From Candidatus Buchananbacteria bacterium (GTDB taxonomy: Bacteria; Patescibacteriota; Patescibacteriia; 2-01-FULL-39-33): a stretch of 51,606 bases of DNA. Numbering within the stretch: position 1 is the stretch's first letter; each line of letters begins with the position of its first letter. The stretch is from assembly GCA_903888345.1 (NCBI GenBank), contig CAISTG010000028.1, positions 1-51,606 on the forward strand, in the 5' to 3' direction. The translations under genes and the position numbers were made by a program. The notes beneath the pieces were generated by a model, which was not told where the DNA came from, ran no database searches, and worked only from the letters and a program-made list of their open reading frames with translations. Below, piece after piece: positions 8,681-17,900 of the stretch.

Positions 8681-8829
8681 AATGCTTAATATGGTATAGC
8701 TTAATTTATATGACTATACCATATTAAGGAATTTATGGCAAGTCATTTACTACTTATTAACTCCATTCACGCAAAAATGTCAATCTTTAGTGAATGAAAG
8801 GCGTTTTTAGCTCCAATTCACTCTTTTTT

Positions 8830-8957
8830 GCATTCCCCCCTCCCTTTACGAAAGAGCCTGCCCTGAGCGAAGTCGAACGGGGAGGGCTGGGGAGGGTTTG
8901 CCCCCTCCTTTCCAAGGAGGGGTTAGGAGGGGTTCTGAAAGCCGAAAGAAAGAGAAA
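8830..8957. repeat. REP-like repeat block, partial second copy
   Basis: Direct and inverted matches to 7440-7610 on the other side of the Fic gene. Confidence 0.75.
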
Positions 8958-8962
8958 ACTTC

Positions 8963-11900
8963 TTACAACCCCTCTTCCGTACTCGTCACCGGAGTCACCT
9001 CTGGTTCAACTACGGGGAACAAACTAGATAAATCAATTACTGGTTCCGTAGAAGTTGGCTCGGGCATTGGCGGAGTCACTGGACTACTCGCATAAGCACA
9101 AGTTCCATCATCAATCGTCGCTGACGCATTATAATTAGTCGCGCTCGCGTCCAGACAACCAGCAACTGCGGTTTCTGTTGCGCCCGCTACAATACCATTA
9201 CCACCACGGCCCAAAGCGATCCAGTCAAAATTCAAATCAGACGGTGCTGGTTCCTTCAACATAATCCAGAAGCTGGAAGTTGATTTATAGCGAATCAGAT
9301 AATCCACAAACACCGGAGTATCGCTGGCTTGCAAGTTGGCCACAACTGCCGGGACAATACTATATGGTCTGACGAATTTAACTTCAATTTTTGTTTCACC
9401 TGTTTTAATTACTGTCATACCGGCGGTATCCGCATCCACTGTCAAATGATCTTGGAATTCCACTTCCTTTTTAAATACCACCTTTGATTCAAATCCTGCT
9501 TCACCGCGAACCGTAATCGCACCAAAGAAATTGGCGGACTGCGTGACGGTTAAACTGACTAGCGAGTTGGCATTAGGAGTTGCAACAGCAAGAGCGACTG
9601 AAGACGATGTTGGATTTTCCAAAACAGACAATCTCTGACTCAAAGCTTTTACACCGGTAAGAGCCACACTCGCCAAATCCATGGTAGAAATCACCTTGTC
9701 GTTATTGCCCAAGCCGAAGGCGCCATAGAAATCCTGGGCCATCGGACCAATGTGTGAGTTATCCATGCCTTGAGCCTTGTAATTCCATCTGGTGACTGGC
9801 AAATTATTGATCTTGTTCAAAATGTCATTCGGATCAACCTCGGCAAAATTCTCTTTGGCATTTTTATCTGAAACTGGATACCATTGCAAACCGTCTGAAT
9901 ATGCACCACCCGAGAGAGTCAAGAGATATGTAGCGGATGAAGTGCCAAGGCTGACATTACCATTACTGTTTACTACAAATATATTTTGATTAGTCGAAGT
10001 GGCGACACGGAGTAGGGTCGAAGCTGATGATGAACCGAAAACATTAAGATAAGCATTGGGAGTTGTGGTGCCTATACCGACGTTGCCACCTTGTGCAATT
10101 GTCAAACGTTCAAGACCCTTTGTCTTTATGTGAAAACCACCCCAAGTATCGTCATTATTACTATAAGGCACATCTAAGTAAGCATCCCAAAGCCCTCCAA
10201 AATACAACTTCATTACTGTTGTCCCACTATATGACATATTCCATGTAGGTTTACTACCATCTTTGTTATACCATCCAGTTGCAGCTTCAGTATTAAAAGT
10301 CCCCACAGGATTAGTAGTCCCAATCCCCACATTACCACCTGCCGACACATACAACGCCGGCGAACCACTTGCGGTATAAGCGCCGATGATTGGCTGAAGC
10401 GAAGTGGTTGAGGCATTTTGTAAAGTTAACAGCGCCGAAGCAGTACTGGTTCCGATACCTACGCCATAACTAGACAAGTCGCCATTACCGTCGGAAATAC
10501 CCGAGACAGACAAGGCATAATTTCCATTTAACTGTGCAATGTAAGATAACTGCGTGCCAGCCACCGAGGAAGTCGTCACCGTCATATCAGCCCAACTGAC
10601 GAGTCCCGCATCCGCCACAAACGACATCGCACCAGTTTGCAAATTATCAATTGAAGTTACGCCAGAGTTCCAATCATACGTAAGCGACCCATTACCCACC
10701 GACAAACCGCCGGCAATAGTTGAGGTACTGACCGCAGAATTTGCCAAAAAGCTATCAAAGGAAGCCACGCCATTTACAGTCAAAGGATAAGCCGGAGTGG
10801 TTGTACCAATGCCAACATATCCCGCTGAAGTCACATATAGTACTGGGAATGATGACGAGGTGTAAATGGAAAGTAAATTGGCATTGTTCGATGGACCAAA
10901 GAGGGTTAATAAACTATCTGGTGAAGTTGTGCCGATGCCAATCAGGCCAGTTTGAGAAATTTTCATGTACTCATTAGAGGCAGAAGAGCCAGCAAAGAAT
11001 CTTAGACCATTAGCCTGATCAAGCATTATCTTCTGATACTTACTTCCAAGGTCACCAATCAAACCTGTTACAATGTCACTCTTTGCAATTAAAGTACCTC
11101 CACCATTTACTGCAACTTTAGAAATACCGCCAACATCAACTTCAAAAATATTAGTTGGATTACTCGTCCCAATCCCCACATATCCGCTATCACTAACATA
11201 CAAAGCCGAAACAGAAGAGGAAGTCATCACGCTGAGAAGTGGAGTTGTAGAAGTGCCTTGAACAACGAGCTTGGCAAAAGGAGTGCTTGAACCAATACCA
11301 ACGTTGCCTTGATTTGTAATAACCATTTTACTATTTCCACCAACCTGTGCGTCAAATAATAATTGTGGCCCGCTACCAACAGATGTTTCAGTTCGGTTAA
11401 TTAGTAAATCGGTTGCTCCGGCAGTGCCTGATTGCAAATATGTAGGCCTTATAACAACTCCGTATTGGATGCCACTACTGCCATTCATGATATTGCTAAA
11501 TCCATAACCTAATCCATAATTCGTCCCTGAATTAGGATTATTTGAAAATACATTAAATAATATACTGTTATACGCATTCCAAACACCTTGACCACTTCCA
11601 TTATCTATATAGAGTGACTTTGATGGATTATTTAAACCCTTAAACCCACCTCCAGATCCAGTGTCCGGAAATCTAAAGAAACCAGTGTTATCAATTGCTG
11701 AAATAGCGGTTCCGCTGGCATTCTGCCATTCTTGTAAATTCGCGGTTTGCCCAGAGACTCCTTGAACAATTAATTGTTTAATATCCGACGACCCCGCAAC
11801 ATGTAACTTGCTGGCTGGAGTAGTCGTACCAATACCCACATTACCACCGTTGAAGTAGCTATTCCCCGCACCCCATATCTGAACCTGTTGCGTCTGTGTA

Positions 11901-14900
11901 CTATCATACATTCTCAATATTGCGGCACTATTTAAGCCACCAACTTCAAAACTCGAAATGTGCCCACCCGCACCGCCACCCCCATATGTATACGCGACAA
12001 TAGAACCAAGGCTGCCATTCAATTGAACTCTTGAGCCCGCATTCAATACTTCAAACTGCCCCAACGGATTACTTGTCCCAATCCCCACATTGCCAGCATC
12101 ACTAACATACAAAGCTGGAGCGGAAGACGAAGTCATCACACTGAGAAGCGGAGTGGTCGAAGTACCTTGGACAACAAGCTTGGCTGTTGGAGTTGTGGTG
12201 CCAATGCCGACGTTGCCAGCATCTTTAATAACCATATTCACAACCGGGGTACTACCAGTCAAAAATGCCATCGAATAATTCGTCGGATTATTTTGTTGGA
12301 TAGAAGTTCCATTATTAAACGAAAATGAATTTATACTTGAAAGATCTATCGCGCCATTTGCATTCATCGACACGGCAGGAATAATTGCCCCGCTTTGCTG
12401 TCTAAATTGCAAACTTCCAACAAAAGGAAGCAATACATTTCCGTTCACTTCAAGTTTCGCCGCCGGACTACTCGTCCCAATTCCAATATTACCATCAGTA
12501 TTCAAAACGAACTGAACCGTGCTTTCTTTACTGGAATCTGCTCCAAGCGTTATTGGACGCCTACTTCCACTTCCACCCTGTTCACTGTAGATTGCATAAT
12601 TATTTCCCCTTGATCTGACACTCAAAAATTCAATATTAGTGCCATCAGCCACTTGGTCAGTGTTGTATATGGAAATATCAGCCTTGTTGGTGGAATTATA
12701 TCCAGTACCCTTTGGTATAATACTAATCGATGATTTGACGTTGGTTCCGCTTGATGGATAGATACTTAATGATCCGATGTTGTCATAGGTCGAACTATCT
12801 AAGAAAGATATTCCCCTGTTTATTCCAGAAGAGGCATCAAGCAAAATAGAATTTCCTCCGCTAACCTTAAGACTTCCACCAACGACTTCTAATTTTGCGG
12901 ATGGACTCACTGTTCCAATACCAACGTTACCGCTATTTATTGCGAGCGCCGTATCTGTATATGTAACCAATCTTTGTCTTAGTGCTATCGCCCTACTGCC
13001 ATAGCCCATATCACCTGTCATATCAAGAGTTATATAATAATTTCCATCCTTATCTTTCCAATAGAAATTATTTCCACCAGTTCCACCTCTTTCAACAAAC
13101 CAATTTGTCGTTCCTATCGTATTGGTTAAACTAAATCCACTAGTATTAACATTTCCATTGACGGTTAGGGCGTAGCCTGGAGTTGTTGTGCCAATACCAA
13201 CATTGCCGTTTGCCAGAATGCTCATTGCGGTAGTATTATTGGTGGAAAAATACAGTGGGCCATTTTCGTAATTAACTACCCAACCATTAACTCCTGCCAA
13301 CTCAACAGATAAACCACGATTCACACCCGGACCAGTTGTCGAATCAGTAAGACGATATCTCGCATTTGTTGTTGCAGAATGTATCTGTAACAAGTCAGTG
13401 GGATTATTCGTCCCAATCCCCACATTGCCATTCTGCAATATCGTAAACATCGAAGCATCAGTAGATGAAGTGATTGTTAAAGGATTATAACCAGCTGTGC
13501 CTTTGACAGAGAGAGTGGAGATTGGGGAACTACTGCCAATACCAACCAAACCGGAAGAGCTAATTCTCATTTGCTCAGTCGTTCCATTTTTGAACAAAAT
13601 ATTATAGCCAGCAGTCGTGTTGAGGGTTGTGTCAATATTTGAAAGACCACTGGAGCCAAAGATCCAACCAAAAACCGTTCCGCCTCCGGCAATTATATTA
13701 CTTCCGTTTGCCCTGATGGTGCCATTAACATCGAGCTTATAAGTTGGCGTCATTCCAATTCCCATATTACCAACATCGCTAACATACAAAGCCTGAACAG
13801 AAGAAGAAGTCATGACACTGAGAAGTGGAGTGGTTGAAGTACCCTGCACAACAAGTTTGGCAACTGGAGTACTCGAGCCAATCCCGACGTTGCCATCAAT
13901 GATAGAATTTCCAGTCACTCTGTTATCTCCATATACTTTCCAAACATAATTCGTGTCTACTGCACCCATCATTGATCCATATCCACTGGTCTTAACTCTA
14001 AATATTGGACCAGCGCCACCAGTTCTAGCGTCTGATGCAATAGAATATATATCGCCCGTGTCAGAATACAAACCCAAACCTTGATTAATAATTCCAGCAG
14101 AACCAAGATTTGAAGTTGGCGAAGTTCCAAAAGCCGTCACACCAGAAATATAGGCCAAACTTACTTCTTTACCGACGCCACCAATTTGTAATTGACCATA
14201 TGAATTGGAATTACTTTGAATAGTAATCTTGGAATCCAAGCCAGAGCCAGAGCCATAAAAATTAGCGAGTGAAGCAGGAGCTAATCCCCCAGCTGCCTGA
14301 TGAACATCCAGCTTGGCAATTGGTGAACTAGTACCAATTCCAACGGCCCCATTGGCCTGAACCACTAATTTTGCTTGAGATAGAGCATTAGGTTGAGAGG
14401 TTGTTCCGCCAGAACCGGCGACACCAAAGACCAACTTATCCATTCCCTGAATAGAATCATAATAATGGAAAATGGCACTGGCTCTAGTGTCCGAGTTACT
14501 AGCCCAATATTTAGCTAAAACAATATCCGCTCGAGGTACGTCGTTGACATTAGTCGATTGAATAAATAGGGCTGATTGAGGACTTGTTGTTCCGATACCA
14601 ACGTTGCCATTACTCGATAACACAGACAAAGCACTGGAGAATGATGCCGAGTTATTTCTTTTCTCTAGTGTCCATACCATACTTGATTGCCCCGAGTCAT
14701 AATATGCCCTTTGCCTATATCCATAACCTGAACCTGAATCGCCTAAAGCAAATTCTATTCCTTGTTGACTCGCCACACTATCTAACAATATTCCGCCAGT
14801 ATTTACGGCTGTAGCCAATACTCCACCAGTCGCAACATTAGTAACTCTCAACTGTCCAGCCTCAACCTGCAGTTTACTACCTGGAGTTGTCGTACCGATG

Positions 14901-17900
14901 CCGACGTTACCGCTATTATCAAGACGAAACCGTTCAGTTCCCCCTGTATAAAATTGAAATATACTACCAAACCTCATATAGTTATTCGCATCATACGCCC
15001 AAACGTTTCCTAAGCTGCTGTTTAGAGATATTTTTTGCGCAGTGGTATCTCCAAATATACTTCCTCCCGTAGAGAGAGCGATATTTCCTGCAACATCCAA
15101 CTTCTGTGATGGGCTCGACGTCCCAATACCAACGAAACCAGCATCACTAACATACAAGACCGGAGCGGATGAGGAAGTCATCACACTGAGTAATGGCGTC
15201 GTGGATGAACCTTGGACAACAAGTTTAGCCGTGGGAGTGGTGGTGCCGATGCCGACAAGACCAGTATTAGTTAATGCAAGACCAGTAGTAACTACTCCAG
15301 TCCAATATTGTAAATTTATCCCACTGGCATAATATACATTCCCAGCATTAAGTGTCATTCCTCCCCCATTTGCTATTAATTGTCCTGTTGCTCGAATGTT
15401 ACCAGTAACGTCCAGGGCATTACTCGGATTCGCCGTCCCAATCCCCACATTACCATTCTGCAAAATCGTAAACATTGAAGCATCAGTGGAAGAAGTAATG
15501 GTTAGAAGATTAGTTCCAGCGATGCCTTTGACAGATAGAGTTGACGCTGGTGAAGTAGTCCCGATACCAATATTACCGCCATTGGGATTCAATAATAAAC
15601 TATAACTTATTGCTAGATTTGTTTTATCTGTTGCTTGAATCCAAGATTGATATGTTGTTCCGCTGATATTTCCAAAATCTAAAACATTATTGAAATTATT
15701 TTCAATTCTAAAGGCACCATTCTGAATGACCCCAGAGGAATTCGGATAATTTTGACCTGATTTATATACATCCAAAGTTTGATTGGGATTGTTTGTCCCA
15801 ACCCCCACCTTACCACTTCCATCACTTCCCTTTATAAATATACTTGGATTACCTCCAGCAATATTAAATGAAATATCGCCACTGGTAGCATTAGCTGCAC
15901 CCGAAATATTGGTATTAAACAAGAGACTCGCAGTTGTGCCCAAGGTTGAAAATATAATTTTATCTGCCATAGCACCGTTGGCGTAATTTGAAGGATAGTA
16001 TTCAAAATTACCAACACCGACTCCAGCACTATTTTGAAGTTGTATGCCAGTGATAGCAGTTGTCCCGGTGCTAATGTTTTTTATACTGATCCCTCTTAAA
16101 TATAAATTGTCAGAATACACTAAGGAAAGAGGATTTGCCGGGCTCGCCGTCCCAATTCCAACGTTGCCACCAGTCTGAACATACAGAGCATTGTTGATAT
16201 TTGCATAACCAGTTGCGCCTGAGGTCACACTAATATTTTGAGTACTTCCAATCCAGGCAGAATCAATGCCTCGGGTTTTTACATTATTAGTCACGTAGGC
16301 GTCGCCTACCACTGCCAATGGAAGCTGTGGACTCGCCGTCCCAATTCCCACATTACCATTCTGCAAAATAGTAAACATTGAATCATTAGTGGACGATGAA
16401 ACAGTGAAAGGATTAATTCCTGCTGTTCCCTTGACAGAGAGAGTGGAGATTGGTGAAGTAGTACCGATGCCGACAAGGCCGCCATTTGGATTAAGGACAA
16501 AATTAGTAATATCAGACCCATTACCTGTCGCTTGCAATTGGGCATTAAGTCCTGTTCCTCCCCCGTTTATTTTTATTAAATTCGTACTATAACCCGCCCA
16601 ATTATCTGAATAAAACGTACCACCATGAACATAGATACTCCCATTTACGTCCAACTTAGCAGCTGGAATCGCCACCCCAATACCCACATTACCATTCTGT
16701 AAAATAGTAAACATTGAAGCGTCGGTAGATGATGAAACAGCGAAAGGATTAATTCCTGCCGTGCCCTTGACAGAGAGAGTGGAGATTGGCGAAGTAGTAC
16801 CGATGCCGACGTTGCCATTCGGAATAATTGTCCTGCCAGTACCAGCTGGCGCAATATATATATCATTATTTGAATATAGCGCATCTATTCGGAATACTCC
16901 ATTTGCTCCATCCCATCCAACCCTGCCTCCATTTGTACCATTGCTCTGGAAATATGCATAACTTGCCTGTCCTCCACTTCCATTGTGACCGATATTGATT
17001 ACCTGACCATTTGTCGCGGTTGGATCCATAGACAATATATCGAGCATATATGCGGGCGTGGCCTTCCCAATCCCGACGTTACCATTTTGCAAAATCGTAA
17101 ACATCGAAGCATCAGATGAAGATGAAACAGTGAAAGGATTAACACCAACTATGCCTTTGACGGAGAGCGTGGAGACGGGAGAACTGGTGCCAATGCCGAC
17201 GTTGCCAGTATTCGTGATTCTTAATCTCTCGGTATCTTTAACATTGAAAGTTAAATCCTTTGTGCTGTTCTGTAATTGAATATAGGCACGGTTAGCATTC
17301 AAACCTCCAGTATCCCTAAAGAGAATAGCCGGACCAATAGCACCTGGTGTAGTATATTGAATGTATCCATTGAAAGACCCCGTACTATCATATAACTTTG
17401 CGTTCAATAGACCTCTAGATAATCCATCCTCCGCAAGGTCATAGCCTCCCATAGACAAATTTCCAGAAATCTTAAGACTGTTGCCGGTAGAAGCATTGAC
17501 TCCAAAAACTTGAAGGGGCGAGTCTGGGGTCGTCGTGCCAATGCCGACGTTGCCCGAGCTACCAATTGTTAATTTAACTGTGCTATTAACACCAAACCCG
17601 ATTGGTGTTGCTCCAACACTCAAAACAGTCGCTGTGCCACCGGAATAATTTAATTGCCCATAGGCAGTGGACGTCGATCCCCATTGAACCGGAATATTTC
17701 CGGAGCGAACATCAAGAGTTGCTGTTGGTACCGCGGTACCGATACCAATATTACCCCCTCCACCACCTAAAACAACATTACTGGTGTTGGAGTTATTAAT
17801 ATAGAAGGTTCCACTCGAACGAATCGAATTTGCATTAATCAATACGGAGTTATTTGCCCCGTCGCCGTAAATTCTAATATCTGGCCATTCAGCAGCGACT

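Noticed and set aside
8794-9027. ORFs containing PALSEVERGG-type peptides (8794-9027, 8898-9095)
   Set aside because: They are translations of the CCCTGAGCGAAGTCGAACGGGG REP-like repeat, a common source of spurious ORFs.
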